Source of the DNA: an uncultured Anaerolineales bacterium
GTDB lineage: Bacteria; Chloroflexota; Anaerolineae; Aggregatilineales; Aggregatilineaceae
Assembly (NCBI GenBank): GCA_937135955.1
Contig: CAKZOB010000055.1
Span: 1-64,000 of the forward strand
Reading direction: 5' to 3'
DNA: 64,000 nt
A model generated the notes under the pieces. The model saw only the letters and a program-made list of their open reading frames with translations, was not told the DNA's origin and searched no databases. A program made the translations under genes and the position numbers. Shown piece after piece: positions 29,068-38,329 of this stretch. The number at the start of each line of letters is the position of its first letter. The first letter of the stretch is position 1.

Positions 29068-32000
29068 ATGAGCGAGAAATCACCGGCAGACCAACTGCCA
29101 CCTGTGGAACCGCCGCTTCCTCCTCAGCGAGAACGGCGCGTCTCTCCCGCAGGGCGGCGCGAGGAGTCGCGCCATTTGCCGGTCACGACCGTCAAGCCAC
29201 AATTCGCGGGTCAGGTCAAAGCGTCGCCGCCGCCGCCTTCGCCTCGCCCCCGGCGACGGGCGCTGCGCCTGCCGCAGGGCTTCTTTTCCGCCCTGCTGAC
29301 CGGCGCGCTCTTCGCCTTTCCGCTGATGCTGGCCGCGCTGACGCTGCCGCCTTTTTCGCTGTTCGATGTGGCTGGCCTGGTGGAGCAGCGGGCCGACGAC
29401 AAAAGCGTCAGCGAGGCCGCCGCTCAGGTGCGCTTCACGCTCACGGCGGCAGCGCCGCAGATCGAGCACGCGGGTCTGACGTTGCGGGCGGAAGGCGAAG
29501 CATCTGTCGCCCCCCTGGAAATCGGCTTGGTGGCGCTATCGCCAGCGGACTTTCTCGCCCGGAAGTTTCCCGCGTCGGGCTGGCACTGTCCCGCCGATCT
29601 GCCGCCCAATCACGCCCTGGCCAGCGCAATTTATAGCCTGGCGCGCAAAGGCGCGTTGCCGGAACGCCTAACCGTGCGCGTGACCCCTCTGGCCGGGGGG
29701 ACGGACAGCGCGGCGCTGGAACTGCACCTGTGGAATGCCAGCACTGGCCACTGGGAATATGTGCCCGCCAGTGCCGACGAAGCTGGTGCGCTGGAGGTCA
29801 CGCTATCCTACGTGCCGCGCTGCCTGGCCCTGCTGCGCGAAACCGGTCAGAGTCGGCGGCTGGCCCTGGCATTGGGCCTGCAAGATGTTCTGAGCACAGA
29901 CGTGCTCGCCGCCAACCCGATCGTCGTGCCGGGCCGTCTGCGCCCGACGCGCACCGGCGCGCTCGATGTGGTGCTGGCCCCCGGTTACAGCACGGGCGAA
30001 GGCTATGCGGTCATGCCGCACGCGCAGAACTACGCCGATCCCGCTGTCATTGATCTCGCTACTGTGCAGACCTTGCTGGAAAACCCCGCCCTGCGTGCCG
30101 AGCACGCCCGTCAACTCGCCGCCTTCGCCCTGGCCGATAGCGGCCATGCCGGGCTGGTGCTGGACTACCGCGCCATGCCCCTGAGCCTGCGCGACGCCTA
30201 TACGGCTTTCGTGCGCGAGCTGGCCGGGCTGCTGGATCACGGCGGGCAGGCGTTGACGGTGATTGTGCCCATGCCGGTGTCGTTGGGCGAAGGGGTCTGG
30301 GAGACGGGTGGCTACGATCTGGCGGCGTTGGGACATCTGGTTGATACGCTGGTGCTGCTCGGCCCGCCCGATCCGGCGGCGTATGTTCCTGGTGGGAGCG
30401 TCGAACAGGCGCTGGACTGGGCGGTGAGGCAGGTCAGCCGGGGGACGCTGGCGCTGGGCGTGAGCGCCCTCAGCGTTGCGGAGACTCCCGACGGCACGCT
30501 GTTGCCGGTGGATTTCGCCGAGGCGCTCGCTTATGTAGGCGAAGTGTCGCTCGAACCGGCGCACGAGGTCACGCCTGGGCAGACGATTGCCGCCCGCCTG
30601 ACTCATCCGTCGGGCATCCGCGCCGAATGGGGCCTGAGTGAGCCGGAACGCACTCCCTTTGTCCGCTACTACAGTCCGGAGGGCGCGCTGCTGCGCACGA
30701 TGTGGATCACCGACGCTGAAGCGCTGAGCGCGCGCCTGCGCCTGGCCGCCGATCACCGGTTGGGGGGCGTTTTCGTCGCCGACCTGCTGAGCCGTGACGC
30801 GACGCCTGGCCTGGTGGCGGCGCTGCTGTCCTACCGCCTGGATCGCCCGCTGGAAGCGCCCTCCTTTGCACTGGAATGGCGTGTGCGTGCGGATGAGGTG
30901 GTCGTGGCGCGCGCTGAGGCAGCGCCCGATCAGCCGTTCACCTTCACCGCCTGGGAACGTCCCGGCCCGTTGACCGTCGGGCTGTGGCTGGGCGACACTC
31001 TGCTGAGCGAGGCGACGATCACCGTCGCCGCCCCCGAACCGACCCTCACGCCAACCGTCACACCGGCACCCCCGACACCAACGGCAACTGTATCCCTGGC
31101 AACGCCGGTCGTGCCCGCCCCGGCGGAAACGCCTGCGCCCGCTCTGCCCGACCTGAACACGCTGCCGACGGTTGATCCGGCCTGGCTGACGGTTGATCTG
31201 GGCACGACGTTTGAGGCAGGGGTGCACGTGGGCAAGTTGAGCCGCTCACTGCTCCAGGCGGGGCGCATGTCCATGAAGTGGATCGCGCTGGACGCGCGCT
31301 ACCGGGTGGGGGCCATGCCCGGCGCGCAGCAGGACGCCATCGTCCAGGGGCAGGGCAACGGGTTCAAGGTGCTGCTCAGCGTCAGCGGCGACGTGGACGA
31401 ATTCGCGGCGCTCGATCGGGCGGAATACCTGTCCCTGTTCACGACGTACATGTCCGGCCTGGCCTCCTATGGCCCGGATGCCATCGAGGTCTGGCCAGAA
31501 GCCAACGCGCTGATGTCCCCCGAAGACTATCTGCGCCTGCTGGCTCTGTCGTACAGCGCCATCAAAACGGTCAATCCCGGCATCCTGGTCATCAGCGGGG
31601 CGCTGCGCCCGCAAGACGATCCCGCCGCGCCGGACGAGAGCGACGCAGCCTACGCGCAGGCTCTGGCCCAACTGGGCGTGGCGCAATTCGCCGACTGCCT
31701 GGGCGTGCACTATACCCTCGGCGCGGTGCCACCCGTGAACACTGAAGGCGATCCGCGCGGCGCAAGCCCCATCTACTATCTGCCGGAGATCATCGAGCGG
31801 GTCAGCAGCGCGTTTGCCACGGACAAACCGCTGTGCTTCACGCGATTGGGCTACCTGTCGCCGGAAGGATTACCACCCCTGCCGCCTGAGTATGCCTGGG
31901 CGCAGGGCACGACGGTGGGCCAGCAGACGCGCTGGCTGATGGACACCGTCGGACTGGGCCTGAGCAACCCGCAAATACGCCTGATGATCCTGTGGAGTCT

Positions 32001-32112
32001 GGATCGCAGCGCCTTCGCCGAGGGCAGCCCGGAGGCAGGCTACGCGCTGATCCGCCCGGATGAGTCATGCCCGGCCTGCGAGGCGCTCGCTCCTCTGCTC
32101 AAGGAAAAATGA
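29068..32112 (+). CDS. Membrane-anchored double hydrolase-like protein, both active sites apparently degenerate
   Basis: A 1014-residue protein. A Pro/Arg-rich cytoplasmic N-terminus is followed by a transmembrane helix near residues 75-100 (FFSALLTGALFAFPLMLAALTL) and a large extracytoplasmic part. Around 300-480 is a GH18/YaaH-like barrel (GLVLDYRAM, YTAFVRELAGLL, ALTVIVP) in which the catalytic Glu of the usual D-F-E is Arg (D366-Y-R368). After a Thr/Pro linker (655-700) comes a second barrel paralogous to the upstream gene's: EVWPEAN keeps E811, but the nucleophile motif reads CFTRLGY (R926). GGAG is 9 nt before ATG 29068. Probably a glycan-binding pseudoenzyme paired with the upstream enzyme. 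Confidence 0.78.
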   Translation: MSEKSPADQLPPVEPPLPPQRERRVSPAGRREESRHLPVTTVKPQFAGQVKASPPPPSPRPRRRALRLPQGFFSALLTGALFAFPLMLAALTLPPFSLFDVAGLVEQRADDKSVSEAAAQVRFTLTAAAPQIEHAGLTLRAEGEASVAPLEIGLVALSPADFLARKFPASGWHCPADLPPNHALASAIYSLARKGALPERLTVRVTPLAGGTDSAALELHLWNASTGHWEYVPASADEAGALEVTLSYVPRCLALLRETGQSRRLALALGLQDVLSTDVLAANPIVVPGRLRPTRTGALDVVLAPGYSTGEGYAVMPHAQNYADPAVIDLATVQTLLENPALRAEHARQLAAFALADSGHAGLVLDYRAMPLSLRDAYTAFVRELAGLLDHGGQALTVIVPMPVSLGEGVWETGGYDLAALGHLVDTLVLLGPPDPAAYVPGGSVEQALDWAVRQVSRGTLALGVSALSVAETPDGTLLPVDFAEALAYVGEVSLEPAHEVTPGQTIAARLTHPSGIRAEWGLSEPERTPFVRYYSPEGALLRTMWITDAEALSARLRLAADHRLGGVFVADLLSRDATPGLVAALLSYRLDRPLEAPSFALEWRVRADEVVVARAEAAPDQPFTFTAWERPGPLTVGLWLGDTLLSEATITVAAPEPTLTPTVTPAPPTPTATVSLATPVVPAPAETPAPALPDLNTLPTVDPAWLTVDLGTTFEAGVHVGKLSRSLLQAGRMSMKWIALDARYRVGAMPGAQQDAIVQGQGNGFKVLLSVSGDVDEFAALDRAEYLSLFTTYMSGLASYGPDAIEVWPEANALMSPEDYLRLLALSYSAIKTVNPGILVISGALRPQDDPAAPDESDAAYAQALAQLGVAQFADCLGVHYTLGAVPPVNTEGDPRGASPIYYLPEIIERVSSAFATDKPLCFTRLGYLSPEGLPPLPPEYAWAQGTTVGQQTRWLMDTVGLGLSNPQIRLMILWSLDRSAFAEGSPEAGYALIRPDESCPACEALAPLLKEK

Positions 32113-32165
32113 GACAGGCGCTCGGCCCTGTTTGTCTGCGGCATCTCTATGCATTACCCACAAGT

Positions 32166-32290
32166 CTCCCCTCACCCCTACATCCCCTCTCCCAACGCTG
32201 TGGGCGAGGGGACTTACTGTCTGTCGCCCAGGCACTCCCCTTCGCCCGCAGCGCGGGAGAAGAGGCCGGGGGTTGAGGGGGCTTTTCAGC
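32166..32290. repeat. Type A core repeat overlapping the ubiB stop codon
   Basis: CCCCTCACCCCTACATCCCC, a CCCAACGCTGTGGGCGAGGGG stem, GGCACTCCCCTTCGCCCGCAGCGCGGG, then CCGGGGGTTGAGGGGGCTTTTCA. The terminal TTTTCA, read on the minus strand, gives the TGA stop of the UbiB-like gene. The same right end (CCGGGGGTTGAGGGG...CTTTTCA) occurs inside the VWA gene. Confidence 0.78.
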
Positions 32291-34208
32291 GTTCGCGCCA
32301 GTTCCACAGCATCCGCAGCAACGCCAGCCCTGCCAGCCCCAGACCGACCCCGCCCAAAGTCTGCTCGCCGCCCACGTAGAGGATGGTGCTGCTGACCGCG
32401 ATGCCGGCGAAGATAACCGCCCCGGCCAGGCGTGACACAGCATGTTCCAGACGCGCTACCCGGCGTTCGGCATCCGGCGCGAAGGAGGCGCGCATGGTCA
32501 GCTCGCCCCGATCAGCGCGACGCAGCATGTCTTCGGCCAGCGCCGGTATCTGGATGATCCGTTTCAGCAGGTCTATGCCAGTATCGCGCAGCAAGGCGAC
32601 CTGCTGCCCGCTGAGCAGGGCGCACACCGTCTCCGGGTCGAGCAGGTCGCTCGGAGTCAGCTTGAGCGGCAGCGGCCCGGCGGTCAGGTCTTCGCGCTCG
32701 GCCAGCAGTTCGCGGGCGAAGGGAGCGATCTCGCGCCAGGGGTCGAAGGCCGGGTCCAGGCCCGTTGCCAGCCCGCTGAGGATGCCCACACAGCGCGTCA
32801 GGTAGAGGAAATCCTGCGGCACCTGGAAAGGCAGGGCGAAGAGCAAATCGCGGAATTCGCGCCCCAGCGCGGCCATTTCCTGAAACTGCATGGCGCTGAT
32901 CTCGGCCATGCTCATGCCCCACACCCGGTCAAAGACCTGCCGCGACGCTTCCTCGATGCGCTCCAGATCAGCGCCAGGCAGCAACACGCCCAGCCGCTGA
33001 TAGGACTGTACCAGCCGGTGCGCGTCGCGGGCGGTGAGGGCGTAGAGCGTCTCACGTAGTCCCGCCTCGATCTCCGGCGTCAGCCGCCCGGCCATGCCGA
33101 AATCCACGAAAATCAGGTAGAAAGGCCGCCCGCGCAAGGGTGTGCCGTCGGCGTGTTGCCCGCTGCCCGATGGCGAATCCGGATCGAGGGGGTAAACGAA
33201 CAGATTGCCGGGGTGCGGGTCGGCGTGGTAGAAGCGCTGGATGAACACCATCCACAGATAGGTGTTGATCAGGCGGCGGGCCACATCGCGCCGGTCTATA
33301 CCTGCCGCTTCGATGCGCTCGAAGTCGGTGATCTTGATGGCGGTCACGTCTTCCAGCGTGAGCACGCGGTGAGTAGAGTGCTCGCGGTAGACGCGGGGGA
33401 TGTAAATGCCCTTGTTGTTAGCGAACATCCGCGCGAAGGTCTCGGCGTTGTCCGCTTCGTGGGTGTAGTCCAGCTCTTCCAGCAACACCGCGCTGAACTC
33501 GTCCAGCAGGGCGGGCACGTTGGCACGGCGGGCGACGAAGGGGATGCGCATGGCCCAGCGCGCCACTACCCCCAACGCCTTGAGATCGGTCCCCACCAGG
33601 CGTTGAATGCCGGGCCGCTGCACCTTCACCACCACCCGGTCACCATCGGGCAGGCGGGCGCGGTGCGCCTGTCCCAGCGACGCGGCGGCGATGGGCGTCG
33701 TGTCGAAGGAGGTGAAGCGCGTTTCGAGCGGCCCCAGTTCCTCGACCAGCACGCGGCGAATCTGGGGGAAAGGCACGCTGGGGACTTCGTCTTGTAGCGT
33801 GGCCAGTTCGGCGATCACTTCGGGCGGCAGCACGTCCACCCGGCTGGAGATGAACTGACCGAGCTTGATCATCACGCCGCCCATGTCCGCCGCCAGCAGG
33901 CGGAATTCGCGCGCCCAGCGCACCAACCGCGCCGGACGCCCCCGTGCCACGCGCTCCCGCCCGGCGATGCGACGCAGCAGCAGTTCCCAGAAGATCACAC
34001 GGGCGAACAGCCATGCTGCAAAGCGCAGTGTGCGCCGGTAGCGCCGCCAGTCAATGGGCTGTGCGGCGAGCAGCGCCAGTCGTTCTTCGCCGCTGAAAGG
34101 CGCAGTGCGAACGTGCCCATCGGGCGAGAGCGTCGGCATTGGCTCGTGAGAGCGATCCTGGTCGCTGCGTCCGCCAGTGACCACGCGATCGGGCGCGGGA
34201 TCGGCCAC
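32286..34208 (-). CDS. UbiB/ABC1 (AarF) family atypical kinase
   Basis: A 640-residue protein. UbiB hallmarks in order are the KxGQ motif VMIKLGQFISSR, the A-rich loop AAASLGQAHRA that replaces the P-loop, invariant Lys VVVKVQRPG, EELDYTHEADN, the catalytic YHADPHPGN and metal-binding DFGMAG. Two hydrophobic segments close the C-terminus (VIFAGIAVSSTILYVGG, GVGLGLAGLALLRM). Family members support quinone or lipid metabolism, partly as ATPases. GTG at 34208 follows CAGGAG at 7 nt. It lies 34 bp after the ArsA-type gene on the same strand, likely co-transcribed. Its last codons run into a repeat. Confidence 0.93.
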   Translation of the reverse strand: MADPAPDRVVTGGRSDQDRSHEPMPTLSPDGHVRTAPFSGEERLALLAAQPIDWRRYRRTLRFAAWLFARVIFWELLLRRIAGRERVARGRPARLVRWAREFRLLAADMGGVMIKLGQFISSRVDVLPPEVIAELATLQDEVPSVPFPQIRRVLVEELGPLETRFTSFDTTPIAAASLGQAHRARLPDGDRVVVKVQRPGIQRLVGTDLKALGVVARWAMRIPFVARRANVPALLDEFSAVLLEELDYTHEADNAETFARMFANNKGIYIPRVYREHSTHRVLTLEDVTAIKITDFERIEAAGIDRRDVARRLINTYLWMVFIQRFYHADPHPGNLFVYPLDPDSPSGSGQHADGTPLRGRPFYLIFVDFGMAGRLTPEIEAGLRETLYALTARDAHRLVQSYQRLGVLLPGADLERIEEASRQVFDRVWGMSMAEISAMQFQEMAALGREFRDLLFALPFQVPQDFLYLTRCVGILSGLATGLDPAFDPWREIAPFARELLAEREDLTAGPLPLKLTPSDLLDPETVCALLSGQQVALLRDTGIDLLKRIIQIPALAEDMLRRADRGELTMRASFAPDAERRVARLEHAVSRLAGAVIFAGIAVSSTILYVGGEQTLGGVGLGLAGLALLRMLWNWRER

Positions 34209-34241
34209 TGTCAGTCTCCTGTTGTGAGCTGTCCCGGCGTG

Positions 34242-35420
34242 CTACCCTTCCGCCTTGACGAAGTGAATGCGCAGGTGCGCCTGCTCGAAACGGGCGCTCT
34301 CCGTCTTTAGATTCCACAGCGCATAGGGTAGCACAATATTGCGCCGGTAAGGGCCGACGCGCAACGTCAATTCGTCCGCTGCGCGGTAGAGATCGAGATC
34401 GCGTTTTTCGGCGAAGGGCAGCGGCACGATCAGGTAGTAACCACCGTTCCCGTCCGGCTCGATACGATGCGTCTGCTCGCGGGCCATCACCTGGGCCGGA
34501 TTCTGATCGCCGTAGAGGGCGTTTGCCAGGCGACGCAGGGCGGCCATGCCGCCCACTTCTTCGTCGAACATGGGGGCCTGCAACAACGGCAGCTCGCCGA
34601 ACGCCTCGCGAATGTAGGCGATGTTCTCCGCCTGACGCGCCTTCCAGGCGCTGAAGTAGGGATCGGTGACGGTGTCGGGAATAACGCGGTTGCACAGCAC
34701 GGCGTCTACCGCATAGCCGTACAGATTCAGGTAGGTATAGGTGCGCTGCGTCTCGCGGATCACCATGCGCTCCGGATTGACCACCAGGCGCAGGCTGCTG
34801 CGTTCCGGATCGGTCAGAATCTCGCGCACCGTGTCGAGGGTGTCGAACAGGCCGTTGATGCTGTCCAGCGTCTCGTCGTCGGGCAGGTCGGCCCCGATTA
34901 GCGGTTTGGCGACGGGGCGCAGCAGCCGCCCGCTGGTACCGCGCATCAGGTTAGTGATGCGCTGGAACCACCAGCGCGTGGTATCGGGCAGGCTGAGCAG
35001 GCGCAACGTCTCGGCGGTGGGCGCGGCGTCTACGATCAACACGTCGAAGTCGCCATCCTCCACATATTTGTTGATCCACAACAGATGCGCGCCTTCTTCC
35101 AGGCCGGGCAGGATGGTCACCTCCTCGGCGACGATCTCATTGACCTGCCGCTCGCTGAGCACGCTGAGCATCCAGCGTTGAATGCGCCCCCAGTATTTGT
35201 CCATCGAGTAGCGCGCGTCCACTTCTTGCGCCCACAGATTATCGAGGATGCGCACCGGTTCCGGCCCGATGCTCACTTCCAGCGAATCGGCCAGGGAGTG
35301 AGCGGTGTCGGTCGAGATGACAATGGTGCGCAACCCCAGGTCGGCGCAACGCAGGGCGGTTGCCGCGGAGATGCTGGTCTTGCCCACGCCTCCTTTGCCT
35401 GTATGGACGATAATGCGCAT
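34242..35420 (-). CDS. ArsA/GET3-family ATPase with C-terminal HSP20-like domain
   Basis: A 392-residue P-loop ATPase. The deviant Walker A KGGVGKTS is at residues 9-16, switch I STDTAHSLADSL follows at about 41-52, and switch II is DAAPTAETLRLLSLP. The last ~90 residues (GGYYLIVPLPFAEKRDLDLYRAADELTLRVGPYRRNIVLP) are the ArsA_HSP20 alpha-crystallin-like domain seen in bacterial and plant homologues. No ArsB or arsenic genes are present, so an arsenite pump is unlikely; a targeting or chaperone ATPase role is a better guess. AAAGGTG precedes the ATG. Confidence 0.9.
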   Translation of the reverse strand: MRIIVHTGKGGVGKTSISAATALRCADLGLRTIVISTDTAHSLADSLEVSIGPEPVRILDNLWAQEVDARYSMDKYWGRIQRWMLSVLSERQVNEIVAEEVTILPGLEEGAHLLWINKYVEDGDFDVLIVDAAPTAETLRLLSLPDTTRWWFQRITNLMRGTSGRLLRPVAKPLIGADLPDDETLDSINGLFDTLDTVREILTDPERSSLRLVVNPERMVIRETQRTYTYLNLYGYAVDAVLCNRVIPDTVTDPYFSAWKARQAENIAYIREAFGELPLLQAPMFDEEVGGMAALRRLANALYGDQNPAQVMAREQTHRIEPDGNGGYYLIVPLPFAEKRDLDLYRAADELTLRVGPYRRNIVLPYALWNLKTESARFEQAHLRIHFVKAEG

Positions 35421-35565
35421 GAACTTACACCTTTCCCGTCAGATATATGCTGGACGATGCGGATGATCTCTCTACCATACCATACGCCCAGGTCGCCCAA
35501 ACGATGCACAGACCTGCCCAGATTCTAGCAGCAGCAAGCAAACTTCCGAAGCTTGCCGGACTTCG

Positions 35566-35768
35566 GGGGTGCGTGCAAACTGTGACGGGCAATTTGCGGC
35601 AGTCTGCTGCCCCTCACCCCTGAATTCCCTTTCCCGCGCGCAATCGCGCGGGGCGAGGGGACTTGCTGTCTGTCGTGTCGCCTGCAGGCGCTCACCTCAC
35701 CCCCGCTCGGCGCTGGCGCGAGGCTGGGGGTGAGGTAAAGCGGCAAGCGGTTTGATGCAATCCCCCTG
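35566..35768. repeat. Composite repeat, type A left end plus palindromic modules
   Basis: Starts GGGTGCGTGCAAACTGTGACGG, continues with the CTGCCCCTCACCCCTG module, a CCCGCGCGCAATCGCGCGGGGCGAGG stem and TCACCTCACCCCCGCTCGG with GAGGCTGGGGGTGAGGTAAA, and ends with GCGGTTTGATGCAATCCCCC. It abuts the 91-bp type B element. Confidence 0.75.
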
Positions 35769-35859
35769 GGGCGCATTTCAGGCTAGTTCACAAGACCCGA
35801 CAAGCCCAAACGGGTCTGATGCATGATCAGCCGACCGTGAACTCCTGTGAAATGCGCCC
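35769..35859. repeat. Type B repeat, 91 bp, with matched GGGCGCATTTCA termini
   Basis: Same length and layout as 10337-10427, but position 4 of both ends has changed: GGGCGCATTTCA left, TGAAATGCGCCC right. The inner stem AGACCC...GGGTCT is stronger than in the other copy. It lies 5 bp beyond the pheA stop and may serve as the 3' end structure of the aro operon. Confidence 0.82.
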
Positions 35860-35864
35860 GGTGA

Positions 35865-36710
35865 TTATGGACCAGTGGTGTTGGGGCCGCCCAATGCCGC
35901 CGGATACGACCCCAGCATCTTGACCATCGAGGCCTGGCGCAACAGGTCTACCAGCGCGGCTTCGGCGGCGGGGTCTTTCCAATGGCCTTCGAAATCCAGG
36001 TAGAACCAGTATTGCCAGGGCCGCCCGCGCATGGGGCGCGACTCGATCTTGGTCAGGTTGATGTTACGCAGGGCAAACGCGCCCAGCGCGTCGTAGAGCG
36101 CGCGCGGGCGGTGACGCACGGCGAAGACCAGCGAGGTCTTGCTGGGGTCGCGGCGCTGCGCGTCTTCGTGACCGATGGCAAAGAAGCGCGTCGAATTGTA
36201 GGGGTTGTCCTCGATGCCGCTTTCCAGGGTCACCAGCCCGTAGAGTTCGCCTGCCAGCGCGGAGGCGATCACGGCTGTATGCGGCTCTGGATGTTCAGCC
36301 AGCTCGCGCGCTGCGCCCGCCGTGTCGTACGTGGCGACGGGTTCCCAGCCGCGCCGCCGCAGTGTCTCGGCGCATTGCGCCAACGCCTGCGGGTGCGACC
36401 GCACGCGCTTGACATCTTCCAGCGTTGTGCCCTCTGGAGCCAGCAGGTGATGGGTGATGGGCAACAGGTGCTCCGCCTGCACGCGGAAATCGTGCTCGAT
36501 CAACAGTTCGTAGACCTGGAAGACCGTGCCCGTCAGCGCATTTTCGACCGGCACCATGCCATGTGTGGCCCGCCCGCGCCGGATCGCATCGAACACTTCG
36601 GGAAAGGATTCGCAGGGCAGGGTCTGTGTGTCGTCGCCGAAATGGCGGCGAATCGCCTCCTCCGAGTATGCGCCGTGTTCCCCCTGAAATGCGACAATCC
36701 GTTCGCCCAT
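35865..36710 (-). CDS. pheA: Prephenate dehydratase
   Basis: A 281-residue enzyme converting prephenate to phenylpyruvate, the committed step to phenylalanine. The catalytic part (1-180) shows FQGEHGAYSEEA, GMVPVENALTGTV and the TRF motif in NSTRFFAIG. A C-terminal ACT domain (about 190-270, SLVFAVRHRPRALYDALGAFALRNINLTKIESRP) binds Phe and gives feedback inhibition. It has no chorismate mutase domain; that activity is supplied by aroH at the other end of the operon. GAGGAGA lies 6 nt before the ATG. It is the last gene of the aromatic operon. Confidence 0.94.
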   Translation of the reverse strand: MGERIVAFQGEHGAYSEEAIRRHFGDDTQTLPCESFPEVFDAIRRGRATHGMVPVENALTGTVFQVYELLIEHDFRVQAEHLLPITHHLLAPEGTTLEDVKRVRSHPQALAQCAETLRRRGWEPVATYDTAGAARELAEHPEPHTAVIASALAGELYGLVTLESGIEDNPYNSTRFFAIGHEDAQRRDPSKTSLVFAVRHRPRALYDALGAFALRNINLTKIESRPMRGRPWQYWFYLDFEGHWKDPAAEAALVDLLRQASMVKMLGSYPAALGGPNTTGP

Positions 36711-36731
36711 AGTTTTCTCCTCGGTGATCGA

Positions 36732-36759
36732 TTTTCAGTGAGCAGTTTTCAGTGAGCAG
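36732..36759. repeat. Tandem 14-mer TTTTCAGTGAGCAG x2
   Basis: Two exact adjacent copies with a partial third (CTCTCAGTAGC), in the 129-bp gap between aroQ and pheA. Related AGCAGTCAG runs occur at about 40160-40195. Confidence 0.8.
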
Positions 36760-36839
36760 CTCTCAGTAGCCTGTAATCAAGACGAAGCAGACTTTGCCAC
36801 ACAGCAACCACTTGCTGACGGCTGATCACTGGCAACTGA

Positions 36840-37268
36840 CTACTCCCTTTCCAGCAACGCCTCCAACGCCAGCCGATAGCCCAGCCAGCCCAACCCGCTG
36901 ATCTGCCCCACACAGACCGGCGCGATCAGCGAGGTGTGGCGGAACGGCTCGCGGGCGTGAATGTTCGACAGGTGCACTTCGATGGCGGGCAACCCCACGG
37001 CGCTGAGCGCGTCGCGCAACGCCACGCTGGTGTGCGTATAGCCGCCGGGGTTGAGGATCACGCCGTGCGCCCAGCCGCGCGCGTCGTGCAGCACATCAAT
37101 CAGCGTCCCCTCGTGATTGCTCTGTACGATGCGCAGCGTCGCGCCGTGCGCGGCTGCATGGGCTTCCAGCCGCGCGTTGATCTCGTCCAACGTCAGGCGA
37201 CCATAGACCTCCGGCTCGCGCGTCCCCAGCAGATTCAGGTTTGGCCCATGCAAGATCAGGATATTCAT
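36840..37268 (-). CDS. aroQ: 3-dehydroquinate dehydratase, type II
   Basis: A 142-residue enzyme of the shikimate pathway, converting 3-dehydroquinate to 3-dehydroshikimate. The type II signature [20 protein letters not shown] opens the protein, with the active-site Tyr in VYG, then [25 protein letters not shown] and [14 protein letters not shown]. Normal length (about 145). Its ATG overlaps the aroB stop (ATGA), so the two are coupled. Upstream in-frame extension lies inside aroB and is not real. Confidence 0.95.
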   Translation of the reverse strand: MNILILHGPNLNLLGTREPEVYGRLTLDEINARLEAHAAAHGATLRIVQSNHEGTLIDVLHDARGWAHGVILNPGGYTHTSVALRDALSAVGLPAIEVHLSNIHAREPFRHTSLIAPVCVGQISGLGWLGYRLALEALLERE

Positions 37269-38329
37269 GCTCCCTCCCGCAGCGACTCCAGCACAGCGAT
37301 CACCTCGTCGCGCGGCACGCCGCCTTCGACGCACGGCGCGCCCTCCTCGCGCAGCAAGACGAAACGCGCTGTCCCGCTCTGCCACTTCTTATCGTGACGC
37401 ATGGCGTCCCACAGGGCGGCGGGTTCCAGGCCCGCGTAACGGACAGGCAGCCCTAACGCTCGCACCGCCCGCTCGACTCTCTCCGCCAGGCCGGGCGCAG
37501 CCAGCCCGCGCCGCTCCGACAGCCGTGCCGCTGCCACCAGACCCACCGCCACGGCCTCGCCGTGTTTCCAGGTGTAGCCGCTCACTCCTTCGATGGCATG
37601 GGCGAAGGTATGGCCCAGGTTCAGGTAGGCCCGCACGCCGCTTTCGAGCCGGTCTTGCTCGACCACCGCCTTCTTGACGTGCACCGCCCGCGCGATCACT
37701 TCTTCGATCGGGTCTGGCCCGCGCGTCAACAGGTGATCGATCAGCGGCGGGTCGGCGATCAGCCCGGCCTTGAGCACCTCCGCCAGGCCGCAGCGCCACT
37801 CGACCGGCGGCAAGGTGCGCAGCGTGTCCGTGTCGGCGAAGACGGCCAGCGGGTCTTTGAACGCGCCTACCAGGTTTTTGCCCTGGGGCAGGTCAACGCC
37901 GACCTTGCCGCCCAGGCTGGCGTCCACCATGGCCAGCAGGCTGGTGGGAGCCTGCACAAAGGCCACCCCGCGCATGAAGGTCGCCGCGACGAACCCGGCT
38001 AGGTCGCCGATCACGCCGCCACCCAACGCGATCACCAGCGACGCGCGGTCGCAGCCGCCCGCCAGCAATTCGCCGTAGAGGGCGGTCGCCGTGTCCAGCG
38101 TCTTGTACGCCTCGCCATCCGGTACGGTGACCAGGAACGCCTCCGGCAGACGGTCTACCAGCGCCCGACCGTAGAGCGGGGCCAGGGTATCGTTGGTGAT
38201 CACCGCCACGCGCGAAAAGCGTCGCTCTGCCACCAGGGCGGGCAGCGCGTCCGTCAATGCGCCGGGCCGGATCACGACCGGATAAGCCCCATTCGCGCCC
38301 CGGATGGTCAACTCCGCTGTCGTTTCCAC
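37265..38329 (-). CDS. aroB: 3-dehydroquinate synthase
   Basis: A 354-residue NAD- and metal-dependent enzyme that cyclises DAHP to 3-dehydroquinate. Recognisable motifs are [57 protein letters not shown] and the metal ligands in [16 protein letters not shown] at 38329 follows GGAGGTGATAG. The start lies inside the end of aroK (22-bp overlap), and the end overlaps aroQ, so the three form a tightly coupled block. Confidence 0.95.
   Translation of the reverse strand: METTAELTIRGANGAYPVVIRPGALTDALPALVAERRFSRVAVITNDTLAPLYGRALVDRLPEAFLVTVPDGEAYKTLDTATALYGELLAGGCDRASLVIALGGGVIGDLAGFVAATFMRGVAFVQAPTSLLAMVDASLGGKVGVDLPQGKNLVGAFKDPLAVFADTDTLRTLPPVEWRCGLAEVLKAGLIADPPLIDHLLTRGPDPIEEVIARAVHVKKAVVEQDRLESGVRAYLNLGHTFAHAIEGVSGYTWKHGEAVAVGLVAAARLSERRGLAAPGLAERVERAVRALGLPVRYAGLEPAALWDAMRHDKKWQSGTARFVLLREEGAPCVEGGVPRDEVIAVLESLREGA

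Noticed and set aside
29803-31227. A 474-codon minus-strand frame
   Set aside because: Antisense to the membrane-anchored hydrolase-like protein, whose + strand frame has clear paralogy with its neighbour.
34242-35420. Arsenite efflux ATPase (ArsA)
   Set aside because: Only one ATPase domain, no arsB/arsR/arsC nearby and an HSP20-like tail point to the wider ArsA/GET3 family.
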